Assembly: GCA_963764955.1 (NCBI GenBank)
Contig: CAVXVE010000061.1
Location: forward strand, 1 to 64,000
Direction of reading: 5' to 3'
Source: Roseiarcus sp963764955
GTDB lineage: Bacteria; Pseudomonadota; Alphaproteobacteria; Rhizobiales; Beijerinckiaceae
Length of the DNA: 64,000 bases
Positions 43,272-52,711 of the stretch are shown in pieces. Made by a program: the position numbers and the translations under genes. Positions within the stretch are counted from its first letter, which is position 1, and each line of letters opens with the position of its first letter. The notes beneath the pieces were generated by a model. It did not search any database. It saw only the letters and a program-made list of their open reading frames with translations, and was not told where the DNA came from.

Positions 43272-44240
43272 CTAGTAACGCACTGCCATGTTGGCGGTCA
43301 GTCCATCCCAAATACCGCGCAAGCATGCGTGGACGTGACGGGCGTGCGTGTGCGGCCGGAGCGCGAAATTCAGCGTCAAAAACACGGATTGCCATGCGAC
43401 GCCGCTCATGAAGCTGCGCCCGGGCCTGGAGCGCAAACGAAACAGCTCACGGAGCTTATTGAGGCGACCGTCCTTAAGATCGTATAGTGTAAAATAGAGT
43501 GTATTTCGACAAACGTAGTAGCAGCGGTAAGGAGCCAACTCGTAGAACTTTAGTGTGATGGGTCCGACCCGTAAGCGTTTAGAACCGAGGCCCGGAGTTC
43601 CCCGCACATTATGGTTGAGAATTGATTCCTGGTGGATGAAACCTTTGAAGCCTGCCTTCATTACACGGTACGCGTATTCGAGTTCGCCGCGATCCATGAA
43701 ATAATCCGGATTGGGGAATCCTACTTGGCGGACCGCGGCCATGCGATACAGGCATCCAGACCAGACCTTGACGTGACACATGTAATAGCGTTGGCTCGGC
43801 GCTGGGGTAATAACAGCGCGTCCGTGTCGTGTGAACAGTCGGCCGTGGAGCGGCTCTCTCTCTGGTTGGTTCAATGGCAGACAGGAGATGAAGCCGGTCT
43901 CTTCCTGCAGGCCGCTTTGCCAACTTTCGTACAACTCGAGCAATCTCGCAAGCGCCTGCGGTTCCGGCGCGCTGTCGTCGTCCAGGATCCACATCCAGTC
44001 GAAACCGTGTTCCAAAGCGTAACGAAAACCGACCGGAATCGCCCCGCTGGTGCCAATATCGTCCCCGTTTCGGATCACTCTGACGCGCTCCGGGAATGTC
44101 CGGTCCAGTGTTCCGTCGGAAGAACCATTGTCGGCGATTAAAATGATGTCGGGCGGCCTTGTTTGGCGGCAGAGAGCATCGACCGTTTCATCGATAATAT
44201 CGGCAGCATTGAATGTAGTAATGCAAGCCAAAACGCGCAT
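43272..44240 (-). CDS. Family 2 glycosyltransferase (third paralogue)
   Basis: 322 residues from ATG 44240; the open frame upstream to 44621 is antisense-like filler over the kinase gene. VLACITTFNAADIIDETVDA, DNGSSDGTLDRTF, and the DxD variant WILDDDSAPEPQALARLLEL are present. The end IWDGLTANMAVRY is the same as in the other two with small changes. It lies 31 bp after the kinase gene, in one leftward transcript. Confidence 0.85.
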   Translation of the reverse strand: MRVLACITTFNAADIIDETVDALCRQTRPPDIILIADNGSSDGTLDRTFPERVRVIRNGDDIGTSGAIPVGFRYALEHGFDWMWILDDDSAPEPQALARLLELYESWQSGLQEETGFISCLPLNQPEREPLHGRLFTRHGRAVITPAPSQRYYMCHVKVWSGCLYRMAAVRQVGFPNPDYFMDRGELEYAYRVMKAGFKGFIHQESILNHNVRGTPGLGSKRLRVGPITLKFYELAPYRCYYVCRNTLYFTLYDLKDGRLNKLRELFRLRSRPGRSFMSGVAWQSVFLTLNFALRPHTHARHVHACLRGIWDGLTANMAVRY

Positions 44241-44271
44241 TGAGATCGCCTGGGTTAAGGGTGCGCCGGGC

Positions 44272-45009
44272 TCAAGTGCGCGGATGTCGGTAATAACCGT
44301 TGTAGGGCCGATTCGAGGAACCGTGGACCTTGGACTTGAATCGGTTAAGAACCGCGCCGATGATCGGCGTCCCTGTCGCCTCCAACTGTTCCTTCGCGCG
44401 GCGGATCTCGTCGAGGTCTGCGTTCCCAGTCCCGATGACAAGAAGGACCGCATCCACGATGCCAGCAAAAAGCAGCGCGTCGGCGGCGGCCAAAATCGGG
44501 GGTGAATCCAAGAAAACGGCGCCGTAGCCCTGCACAACCGATCTGAACGCAGTTCGCGCCTTTGACCAATCCACCGCCCCGAGAGATATTGGCGGCTTGC
44601 GGCCCGCCGGCATAAACCCAACTCCGCCGAGCGGCGCCTCCGCCAACCCGGGTATCAATTGGATCAATTGACAGGCTTGGGCCTCGCCGAGCAGGAATTC
44701 GATAAGCCCTGGGCTATCGATGCCTCCGATTGCCGCCGTTAACGCCGCTCGCCGCAAATCGCCATCGACCAGGAGAGCACCCTGACCTGCGCGTGAGGCC
44801 GTGGCCGCGAGGCAGAGAGAAACGGTCGACTTTCCTTCGTCAGGCGCCGTGCTCGTTACAAGGATCGACGTGCCGGCCGCGAGCGGACGAGCGAGCCTCA
44901 AGTCGCCAAAGAGCTGTTCGTACGCGTCTGCTATTTCTGGATTCCCCAACATGAGTTCCGCGAGCCTTAGCCGCTCTCCAGTAGACTCGACTACGAGGTC
45001 AGTGGTCAC
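44272..45009 (-). CDS. CpsD/CapB-type tyrosine kinase of polysaccharide assembly
   Basis: About 245 residues from GTG 45009; a TTG at 45039 is an alternative. Walker A STAPDEGKSTVSLCLA near residue 63, Walker A' LLVDGDLRRAALTAAIGG and Walker B 'AVFLDSPPILAAADALL' are the BY-kinase set. The C-terminus has a short tyrosine cluster (YNGYY) as autophosphorylation site. It works with a Wzz-type membrane adaptor; the one at 48954 is in the same locus but separated by the ABC exporter gene and another gene. It controls chain length by cycles of phosphorylation. Confidence 0.82.
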   Translation of the reverse strand: MTTDLVVESTGERLRLAELMLGNPEIADAYEQLFGDLRLARPLAAGTSILVTSTAPDEGKSTVSLCLAATASRAGQGALLVDGDLRRAALTAAIGGIDSPGLIEFLLGEAQACQLIQLIPGLAEAPLGGVGFMPAGRKPPISLGAVDWSKARTAFRSVVQGYGAVFLDSPPILAAADALLFAGIVDAVLLVIGTGNADLDEIRRAKEQLEATGTPIIGAVLNRFKSKVHGSSNRPYNGYYRHPRT

Positions 45010-45140
45010 GACGCTTCCCAAACGGCAGCCCAGGCACAATTATGGTCGCGGCAGGCTCCAAAGTCCACTTTCGAATGTCTGATCGGATGTTCCGAAGGGA
45101 TTTTTCCTGTCTTCAACTTCAGGACCCAAGCCCAGCGTCC

Positions 45141-46967
45141 CTAACCTGAGGGTGCCGGGTCAACCGTTTCCTGCGCGCCGCAAAATTCCAGAAAAGCGGG
45201 CTCTTTCAACAGCAGCTCAGAGTAGGTGCCTGAATTTCGCAAGCGGCCTTGCGACAACATATAAATACAATCACAGTTTCTGACGAATGTTGGTCGATGA
45301 GCAATGACGATTATTGTCTTTCTTCCTCTCAGCCCGTCGACAACCTCGACGATCGCCGCTTCTGTAGCTGGGTCCAAATTCGCCGTTGCTTCGTCGATAA
45401 CAAGAACCTCTGGATCGCCATAAAGCGCTCGGGCGATCCCCAGTCGCTGACGCTCTCCCCCCGATAGGCGGGCGCCGCGTTGACCCACCATCGCACCTAA
45501 CGCGTTTGGCAGCGAGCGAACAAGGCGATCGACCTGGGCCCCGCGGAGCGCTTCCCATATTCGGTCGTCGTCGATTTCCTCCTCCGGCACGCCTAAGGCG
45601 ACGTTGCGCCGAACGGTGTCATCGATCAGATAGATGGCTTGCGGGACATATCCGATATTTCGCTGCCATCCCGCGGCGTTATCGTGCAAATTCCGGCCAT
45701 CGACCAGAATCCTGCCCGACTCGGGAATGAGCAGTCCCAAGACAACGTCGGCGAGTGTGGTCTTGCCAGCGCCGGTTGGACCTATGAAGGCGACCCAGTG
45801 GCCTTTCGGAATTTCGAGCGACACATCGTCGATCGCGGCCTGGCGCACGCCAGGATAGAAGTAGGATACACGCTCCATCACGAGGCCTTTCCGGAACGGG
45901 GTCCGGGAGATTTGCTCCTCCGCCAAGCCCGGAAGCGGGTCCGATGGACGCTGTCGCATAGCGCGCAGCTCGTGATAGATCACTTCAGTCGAAGCATATC
46001 GAAAACGAAGCTGTGCAAGCGCACCGCTTAAGCGGCTCATCGACGGAATCAGCCGGACCGCAGCCAAGGCAAACATTCCTAGGAGCAGCAAGGTCGATTG
46101 CAGATCCTGACCCCGTTCCAACAGGATCGCCGCAACCGCCACCATTGCGGTGACAGCAAGCGTATCGATAGCGAAACGCGGAATGGTCGTCAGAAAGTGC
46201 AACGTTCGCAGCGAATTGGTGAAGCCTCGAACGTGAAGAGAGTGCTGTTCCATGAAGAACGAGCGGCGGCCCGTTATCGTAGTCTCCTTGACGCTGCTGA
46301 TCGCTTGCTCAGCACATTGAATCATCGAGCCGAAACTCTGCTCGGCGATGCGCCCCGTTGCGCGCAACCGATGTTGCGTTGAGCGATAGACGAGCGCGGT
46401 TGGAACTCCGAGGACGACCAAGGCGCCAAGCGTCGCCACGGGTTCTACGATCATCAGCAAACTGGTCAGCGCCACGAGAACCAAAAGCTCTCCCAGCGCA
46501 ATCAACAGATTAACCATGAAGACATTTGCGAAATCTTCTACGGAGCGGGTCGTCACTCTGATCAGATCGGCGCTGTTGCGTTGAAAATGCAATATGTAGG
46601 GCGCACTCAGGTAGCCTGTAAGCAATTGACGCGCCAGGTTCACGTGGTTCTTCATGGCATAGCCAAAGAGCCTGTGGTACAAAAATATAAGATAACCAGT
46701 CTTGATACTGAAGAGGGTTATGAAGGCGAGTCCGAGAATGAAGAACAATTCTCGCGGCTCGCTTATGTTCAGATGAGACAAGAGCGGTTGGAAATGTCGT
46801 GATTTCGCCAGCAGCGCTGGCTCCTTGAGGACGGCGATAAAGGGAAAAACGATGCCGATGCTCAGGGTCTCGAAAAAGGCGCCAAGAAACATTCCGAGCA
46901 ACAGAAAAGCGCCCTCAGTCTTTTCCGCGGGGGTAAGGATGTACCAGAGTTGCTTTATCAGCTTCAA
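45141..46967 (-). CDS. ABC exporter, permease fused to ATPase (MsbA-like)
   Basis: 608 residues. The N-terminal half has six membrane segments (first AFLLLGMFLGAFFETLSIGI). In the ATPase half are Walker A FIGPTGAGKTTLADVV near 400, signature RLSGGERQRLGIARAL, Walker B VLVIDEATANLDP and the switch His in IVIAHRPTF. It is a half-size type I exporter that works as a homodimer; in an exopolysaccharide locus a lipid-linked sugar or polymer is the likely cargo. It is the first leftward gene of the kinase/glycosyltransferase operon. Confidence 0.88.
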   Translation of the reverse strand: MKLIKQLWYILTPAEKTEGAFLLLGMFLGAFFETLSIGIVFPFIAVLKEPALLAKSRHFQPLLSHLNISEPRELFFILGLAFITLFSIKTGYLIFLYHRLFGYAMKNHVNLARQLLTGYLSAPYILHFQRNSADLIRVTTRSVEDFANVFMVNLLIALGELLVLVALTSLLMIVEPVATLGALVVLGVPTALVYRSTQHRLRATGRIAEQSFGSMIQCAEQAISSVKETTITGRRSFFMEQHSLHVRGFTNSLRTLHFLTTIPRFAIDTLAVTAMVAVAAILLERGQDLQSTLLLLGMFALAAVRLIPSMSRLSGALAQLRFRYASTEVIYHELRAMRQRPSDPLPGLAEEQISRTPFRKGLVMERVSYFYPGVRQAAIDDVSLEIPKGHWVAFIGPTGAGKTTLADVVLGLLIPESGRILVDGRNLHDNAAGWQRNIGYVPQAIYLIDDTVRRNVALGVPEEEIDDDRIWEALRGAQVDRLVRSLPNALGAMVGQRGARLSGGERQRLGIARALYGDPEVLVIDEATANLDPATEAAIVEVVDGLRGRKTIIVIAHRPTFVRNCDCIYMLSQGRLRNSGTYSELLLKEPAFLEFCGAQETVDPAPSG

Positions 46968-47352
46968 GCGTCAATCCCCACCTGTATTTTCCAGCCGCCA
47001 CAGTCGGATGTGCGTGACTTTTAATGTAGCAAGCTCTTCTGACCGCAGGGAATGCGCAGCGACCAAGCCCGGACCCAAGCGTGCTCCGCCGTGACAGGCG
47101 GCCTGATGAACCTTGCCAAAATAGGCGCTATGAACCTTGCCAAAATAGGCCCTCGACTGCGACCGTAAAGCCCTATACAACATATGAACGCTTGGCCGAT
47201 GGTTCACGGCGCCCTTTTCGAAAATAGTGGTCAGCGGCGTCGTTTTTCCCTTCATCGCCATCCTGCCTGAACTTCCAACAAGAAGCCATGCAATGCTATC
47301 CACTATTCTGGAAATCAAGACCAGTTGCAATTTCGCGTTGAGCAGAGGTTCA
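46968..47352. other. Divergent promoter region of the polysaccharide locus
   Basis: 385 bases between the leftward ABC gene and the rightward secreted-protein gene. They hold a tandem direct repeat at 47106-47150. A plus-strand frame extends upstream of 47353, but the signal peptide begins at 47353. Confidence 0.5.
47106..47150 (+). repeat. 24-bp tandem direct repeat
   Basis: ATGAACCTTGCCAAAATAGGC at 47106-47126 and again at 47130-47150, joined by GCT. It lies in the gap between two divergent operons. It may be a regulator site or a slippage duplication. Confidence 0.6.
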
Positions 47353-48732
47353 ATGCGGCTAGCAGTTCTTGGTCTAGCCTTGTCCTCCTTGCTTCATAGC
47401 GCTCTCGCCGAGGATCTACCCAAATACCTCGCTTTCCAGATTTATACAGCGACATCCGATTCCACAATAATGCGCGAGATATTCCCCCCGCCGCCGCAGG
47501 ATTTGCGCAAGGTCATTTCCGACTTGCGAGATCGTATTGATGCCGAAGGGACCAGCGGCCGTCGCCTCGGGTTTTTTCTCGGACCGCTCGCTTTTGACAA
47601 CACCGATGAGCAGGTGCGTGAGTTGATTTCGTCGGGTTTCCAAACCGCCTTGGAAACTGGCGTCGCCGTCGGCTTTCACATCGACGATTCCATGTTCTGG
47701 GGTCAACTCAAGGAATTGAACACGCCGCAGAATATCGAATGGCTTGACTGGAATGGCGAGCTGAACACCGGTCGCCGTCTGAACTGGAGTTCCCCGAACG
47801 CCACAAAAATCGCGCCGCAGCTCTGCCTAAATAGCAAAGAAGTGCAAAACGCCGTCAAGAGTCGTGCGACTCTGATCGGGTCCGAAATCGCCAAAGGCGT
47901 TCAAGAACTCCGTAAAGCAGGCAAGAATGATCTGTTCGTCGGCGTTATTGCAGGCTGGGAAACTGAAATCGGGAAAGATTTCGGTACCAGGAGATCCTTG
48001 GGGTATTGTGCCTTGACAAACGCCGGCTACAGCGAAAAAAACCCGCCCCGGGACACGGACGCCGCCCTCAGCCAAATCGTTCGCGACTTCATTGAGACTT
48101 GGGTGCAAGCGCTGATCGCGGCAGGCGCGCCGTCCGACAAAATATATTCACATGTCGCGCTCGCGTCCGAAAAATCTCCCTCGTCGGCATTCTGCGGTTC
48201 TTGCATTCCCGGGACGTCTACGTACCCCTTTCCTGGACTGTTGGACGAATGGCATAAAGAACTCGCTCAGCATGGAAATCCGGCTTGGGCTTCATGCGAA
48301 GGGACCGCCTTGGATCCCCGCGACGCACGGCAGGGGGGACCTGGAATGAGCATGGAAGGTTATCTCGGCAATTTGTTCAATCACGGCGCGGTGATGGTCA
48401 ATATATTCGGATGGGGACTTGGTGATAAAGACTACCCGTTTCGCCGGATTGCCGAAAGTCCTGACGCCCTTGCCGCGTATAGGAAATTCCTGAGCGGGGG
48501 CCAACTCGCTGAAGCCGCCGTTCCAGGCGTCATCGCGACCTTGCCGGCGGGACTGCAGGACAAAATTCGAAAACTGCAGGCGACTTTCCCCGAATGGCTG
48601 CCGAAGCACGGCCCCGCCCAGGTCCGGAGCAACGTCGACCGCCTGGAGCAGGCTCTGGAAGATCGGCGGTTCGACGACGCCGAGAAAAGCGTGGACGCCC
48701 TCCTCAAGACCATGGACAAAAAAGAACAATAA
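47353..48732 (+). CDS. Secreted protein, possibly glycoside-hydrolase-like
   Basis: 459 residues from ATG 47353, chosen because a signal peptide (RLAVLGLALSSLLHSALAE) starts there; the frame is open to 47227. The mature part looks like a TIM barrel. GFFLGPLAFDNTDEQVREL, VGFHIDDSMFWGQLKELN, FVGVIAGWETEIGKDF and MVNIFGWGLGDKDYPFRRI carry acidic residues at strand ends, as in retaining glycosidases. No named family fits. The C-terminal 90 residues are helical and charged. Among polysaccharide genes it may trim the polymer. Confidence 0.6.
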   Translation: MRLAVLGLALSSLLHSALAEDLPKYLAFQIYTATSDSTIMREIFPPPPQDLRKVISDLRDRIDAEGTSGRRLGFFLGPLAFDNTDEQVRELISSGFQTALETGVAVGFHIDDSMFWGQLKELNTPQNIEWLDWNGELNTGRRLNWSSPNATKIAPQLCLNSKEVQNAVKSRATLIGSEIAKGVQELRKAGKNDLFVGVIAGWETEIGKDFGTRRSLGYCALTNAGYSEKNPPRDTDAALSQIVRDFIETWVQALIAAGAPSDKIYSHVALASEKSPSSAFCGSCIPGTSTYPFPGLLDEWHKELAQHGNPAWASCEGTALDPRDARQGGPGMSMEGYLGNLFNHGAVMVNIFGWGLGDKDYPFRRIAESPDALAAYRKFLSGGQLAEAAVPGVIATLPAGLQDKIRKLQATFPEWLPKHGPAQVRSNVDRLEQALEDRRFDDAEKSVDALLKTMDKKEQ

Positions 48733-48743
48733 AAGGACAATAA

Positions 48744-48763
48744 AAGCTGGCAAACTCCAGCTT
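48744..48763 (+). terminator. Hairpin after the secreted-protein gene
   Basis: AAGCTGG (48744-48750) and CCAGCTT (48757-48763) with a six-base loop, 11 bp after the stop codon. There is no T-run, so it is a weak candidate. Confidence 0.35.
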
Positions 48764-48953
48764 CCGTCAATCGCAACGCCTCGCCGAAACCAGACACCGT
48801 CAAGAAAACCACCCGTTTCCGGATTCTTCACCGACGACGAATCTGGTGCATCATCAAATGTCGGGGCTCGACATCTCGGAAGGGTGAAAGCTGAACGGCG
48901 CATTTCGCCAACGGGCTAGCGCCGTCAAGCGGGACAACCCCCTCCCCCCTGCT

Positions 48954-50228
48954 CTACCCATGCCCGATGGCCGCGCGACACAATGGGATGGTTCCGATTA
49001 CCTTCAGGCCAACGAACTTCTCGATGTCGCTCACCCCGCGCGCCCTTCGGTTGACGTATTCGAGGAAAAGGGCCAGACCGACCCCGACCATCAAACCGCA
49101 GAGAAGCGACAGTCCCCCCATGAGATCGTGCCGCGGCTTGCTCGGCGTTTGCGGGACCATCGCCGGAGAGATCAGCCGTGCTTCAGGCGCGGCGATGGAC
49201 GTGAGTTCCGCATCCTTTAATTCCTTGGCGACGGTCCCGTACGTTGCGTCCGCGACATTGGCGTCCGCCTCGCGGAGCTGTAGCTGGCGCTCAACCGTGG
49301 GCAGCGTCGCCAAATCTGCTTGGGCCTCATTGAGGGCCTTGAGAAGGCGATCACGTTTCTTCGCATAGGTATTGCCTTCAATCGTACCGGCCAAACTCTC
49401 GTTTGCGTAAGCCGCATCGAGTTTCGCAAGTTCGACTGTCAGATCCGAGATCACCCTCAACCTCTCGTCGTACTCTGATTTGTAGAGGAAGGTCCCGTGC
49501 TCCTGTTTATACTTTTCTACACTTTCTCGGGCGTCGACCAGCCGTTGTCGGCTGTCCTCCAGCTCAAGCTGCAACCGCTTGGTCGAGTCCTTGCCCTCCG
49601 AGGACCGCATGTTCTCCATGAATGCGATAAACAACCGTGCGGCGGCGTTGGCGACATCGGCGGCCACTTTGGGATCCTCGTCGCTGTATTTAATCACGAA
49701 GACATAGGTGTCCTCGTAGGACTTCAGCTCCAGGCCTTTGCTGACATCCTTGACCGCTTTGGTGAATGGGTCATCCTGAATCACTCTGCCGTACCTTATG
49801 ACCGCCATTGCGTCTTTGAAGTAAGGCGCCACTTCGTCCCAAAACGCTTTCAAGGAAGCTTCCATCCGCAAAAGAATATTTCCGCCCGGCTCGATCTTCT
49901 TCTTCGGCCGGTGATCCAGCCCCAGTTGACGCACGATCTCGGAAATCAGGGCGGGACTCTGGATGATCTGAATATACGTTTTGGAGGCGGACTCGACGAC
50001 CGGTGTCTGCGCGACCGGAAAGTCCAGGTATTCCTTGTCGGAGTTGTTCTGTTCGATCCTGATTTGATCATGCGGACGCACCAGGAGGGTCGCGGTCAAC
50101 TCGAATCTTTCAGGGATCAAAGGCGTAAAGAAGGAAATAGCATATCCGGCAAGGCCAGTTACGATAGTCAGCATGATGATCAGGTAGACATGGCGACGCA
50201 ATACGTCGAAAATGGCGATAACTTCCAT
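48954..50228 (-). CDS. Wzz/GumC-type chain-length determinant
   Basis: 424 residues. The N-terminal membrane segment (YLIIMLTIVTGLAGYAISFF) leads to a large periplasmic part with a coiled coil (about 215-320). The C-terminal membrane segment (LSLLCGLMVGVGLALFLEYV) is preceded by the Pro-rich 'PQTPSKPRHDL'. It is a polysaccharide co-polymerase that sets chain length and docks the BY-kinase at 44272. There is no kinase domain in the same chain, so this is the two-gene arrangement. Confidence 0.85.
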   Translation of the reverse strand: MEVIAIFDVLRRHVYLIIMLTIVTGLAGYAISFFTPLIPERFELTATLLVRPHDQIRIEQNNSDKEYLDFPVAQTPVVESASKTYIQIIQSPALISEIVRQLGLDHRPKKKIEPGGNILLRMEASLKAFWDEVAPYFKDAMAVIRYGRVIQDDPFTKAVKDVSKGLELKSYEDTYVFVIKYSDEDPKVAADVANAAARLFIAFMENMRSSEGKDSTKRLQLELEDSRQRLVDARESVEKYKQEHGTFLYKSEYDERLRVISDLTVELAKLDAAYANESLAGTIEGNTYAKKRDRLLKALNEAQADLATLPTVERQLQLREADANVADATYGTVAKELKDAELTSIAAPEARLISPAMVPQTPSKPRHDLMGGLSLLCGLMVGVGLALFLEYVNRRARGVSDIEKFVGLKVIGTIPLCRAAIGHG

Positions 50229-50674
50229 GTGATCCCTTCACTCCCGAGGCTGCCGTTTCACACTTGCACAACTCCGCCCGATCGGAAAGGCGAATACCCG
50301 CTTGCGCCGCCCCTCCCCGTTTCCGTATTGCGCGGCGCCTGTACGAGTTCGATAGTTTGGGTGGGCGATCCGTCGACCGGGCCTTGCATCGAGTGAGCGC
50401 TCTCGAGACGCAAGGCGAAAGGCGAAACAAAATGGCCATCAAGCCTTTGAAATGATTGATCTCACAAAATCACCAATTTCGTGTCGCTATGATTTCAAGG
50501 ACTTATAGACCCCGTCGCGAAGCCTTGACTTTCGCTTGGGCGAAAGATGCTTTTCGTTTTGCCGGGCCTTGGCCCAGTCGGGACGCGAAATATTTCGCGT
50601 ACGCGCTTTTGACCCCCATTGCGGCTCTGCCGGTCTCAGCAGCAATCAGCCGGATTCCGTATCAGGAACGAACG
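50229..50674. other. Divergent promoter region, Wzz / polymerase
   Basis: About 445 bases between the leftward Wzz gene and the rightward polymerase gene. The plus frame is open from 50456, but I place the start at 50675. No clear operator was recognised. Confidence 0.45.
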
Positions 50675-52312
50675 ATGAGCGTGCAATCAGCCCCTTCGGC
50701 CAACCTGATCGGCGGTTTTGGCATTGTCGGCCTCGGCGTTTTGGTGGCGCTCACAACCGATTTGGCCATGACCTCATTGACGTTACCGAAGCTCGCCTTC
50801 CTGCTCGGCGGCTTTGCTCTGCTGATCCCGACGATCATGGTGGAGGACCCGCAGGCGTATTGGCTGTTCCTTTTGGTGTTCAGCTTTCCCTTTGACATCA
50901 GCAAATGGTTGTCCTCGCCGGAAGCCAGCGAACAACTCGTCGATACATACGGCATGCCCGCTTCAGGGATAGCCAGTGTTGAACTATTTCTGACCGATGT
51001 TGTATTGCTCGCGATGGTGATTCCCTGGCTCGCGCGGGTATGCTTGCGAAAGGAAACAGTATATTTTCCTAGAGTTGGATACTTCTTTATCTTGTACCTT
51101 GCATGGGGGATGCTCGTCGCGTTGATCAATGCACCGTCGTTCTCCTTATCATTTTTCGCATTTTGGCGACAGCTTCTCTACTTTTTAATTTTTTTATATA
51201 TTATCAATAAGGTGTCAACACCGCTGCGGTTGCGGTGCGTTGTCTTGGCGGTGTTCCTCGGCTTTATCGTCGGGGCCGGGACCGTGATCGTATGGTTCGA
51301 ACGGGGTATCGGAACCGACACTGTCGCCTTTGCAAGTCTGCACGATCAGGGGGGGGAACAGGCGGCTCAAAGCCACAAAGCCGGCAAGAAAAACTCGGAC
51401 CCTGAGGTCCTTACCCTCGGCGACAGTACCCGTACTTTCGGGTTCCGGGAACCCGGTCAAGGATCGGCGATCAAGCGCAGCCAGGGCATTTTTACCCATC
51501 CAGCGATACCGGCATGCTTGTCTGGCATTATTCTCCAGCTTGTGCTAAGTTATCTCATAGTTGCGAAGAATATGTTCTGCCGAGTTGCTCTTTCCATCGT
51601 ATATGTCTTGGGCCTTATAGCGTTAGTGCTGACGTTCTCGCGAGGCGGAGCGATCGGTTTTATTGTCGGTACTCTCGTATTCTTCGCCGTTGCAAGCTGG
51701 TCTGGTTTGATTTCACGAAGGGTTATGGGATTCGTTGCCGTTGCTCTGAGTGTGATCGCCATAATCAGCGTACCGATGGTATTGCTTTACTTTGGAGCCA
51801 GGCCGGAAAGCTTTTCTATGCGCTTCAACTTGTTTGAGGCGGAGTTAAAGGGGTATTCGCAGCATCCATTCCTCGGAGTTGGTTTGAACAACGCTACAGC
51901 CGCCATGAAGGCTGGGAGACAGGAATTGAAAGACTTGGGCATACCGATTGCACAAACAGAGGCCGCTGACAGTTACCATCTGGCGATGCTGACGGAAGTT
52001 GGACCGATTGGAATGATCTTTCTCTATGCTTTCTTCGGGAAGATCCTGATAATCGCGCTCCACAAAATGAGAGAGGCGGCGGCGGACATTAAACCGTTGC
52101 TGGTTGGAATGGTTGCTGGCTTAGGAGCCCTGGCAACTCAAAGTATCGCCGACGAGCCGGTGGCGGGCCACCCTGTCGCCTGCATCGCATGGCTTTTCGC
52201 CGCTCTGATAATCGCCATCGATCGCTCCACGAAGGCCGAAACGCGATCGTCCTCGGGGGGCTTGCACCCGGAGCCCGCCCGACTTTTAACTGCGCCCCGC
52301 TCTCAACTATAG
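50675..52312 (+). CDS. O-antigen ligase / polymerase family (Wzy_C) membrane protein
   Basis: About 545 residues from ATG 50675 (MSVQSAPSANLIGG). Many membrane segments (about 11-12). The Wzy_C-like part includes FSRGGAIGFIVGTLVFFAVA and, after a large loop, 'GYSQHPFLGVGLNNAT' and DSYHLAMLTEVGPIGMIFLY with the conserved H and E. It is likely the polymerase that extends repeat units, with Wzz as partner. The stretch near 51180-51215 is AT-rich, unlike the surrounding DNA. Confidence 0.82.
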   Translation: MSVQSAPSANLIGGFGIVGLGVLVALTTDLAMTSLTLPKLAFLLGGFALLIPTIMVEDPQAYWLFLLVFSFPFDISKWLSSPEASEQLVDTYGMPASGIASVELFLTDVVLLAMVIPWLARVCLRKETVYFPRVGYFFILYLAWGMLVALINAPSFSLSFFAFWRQLLYFLIFLYIINKVSTPLRLRCVVLAVFLGFIVGAGTVIVWFERGIGTDTVAFASLHDQGGEQAAQSHKAGKKNSDPEVLTLGDSTRTFGFREPGQGSAIKRSQGIFTHPAIPACLSGIILQLVLSYLIVAKNMFCRVALSIVYVLGLIALVLTFSRGGAIGFIVGTLVFFAVASWSGLISRRVMGFVAVALSVIAIISVPMVLLYFGARPESFSMRFNLFEAELKGYSQHPFLGVGLNNATAAMKAGRQELKDLGIPIAQTEAADSYHLAMLTEVGPIGMIFLYAFFGKILIIALHKMREAAADIKPLLVGMVAGLGALATQSIADEPVAGHPVACIAWLFAALIIAIDRSTKAETRSSSGGLHPEPARLLTAPRSQL

Positions 52313-52520
52313 CCTCTGGGCGATCTTGTCGGTAGCTCGCAAGCTGTCGGCTGCGATTGTCAGGCGGGGATTGACCCCGCCCGACGGAAGGAACGAGGCG
52401 TCGAACACATCGCAATTCTCAAGATCATGAGCCGGTTGTTGCGGTCGAGCGCGCTCGTCTTGAGGATCGTCGCCAAAGCGGCAGGCGCCCACAGATGACT
52501 TTCATTCGGCGCGCCGGCTG
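52307..52520 (-). pseudogene. GMC-family FAD oxidoreductase, C-terminal remnant
   Basis: The leftward frame ends CRFGDDPQDERARP, 'HDLENCDVFDASFLPSGG' and VNPRLTIAADSLRATDKIA, the C-terminal FAD-contact segment of GMC oxidoreductases with the catalytic Asn-Pro. About 500 residues upstream are missing. It overlaps the end of the polymerase gene by a few bases. Confidence 0.7.
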
Positions 52521-52711
52521 GTTCAGTTTGAGGATCAACACACGCGGCAGCCTGATCAATTCTCAGGCCGATCTGTCCACCCCTGAGGGGCCCACTCCAC
52601 CCGCTTGCTAAAGTCACCAGGCGGCCTCACACTGGTGTTTCGCCCATTGATTAGTTGGCGCTGAGAGGGGCTGTATGAGACTTTGGCTTTTCCTCGGGGA
52701 CGGCCCCTAAA
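52521..52711. other. No gene seen
   Basis: Short gap upstream of the membrane-protein gene; no recognisable site. Confidence 0.4.

Noticed and set aside
47106..47150. Possible minimal CRISPR
   Set aside because: Only two units with a 3-base gap and no cas genes anywhere in the window.
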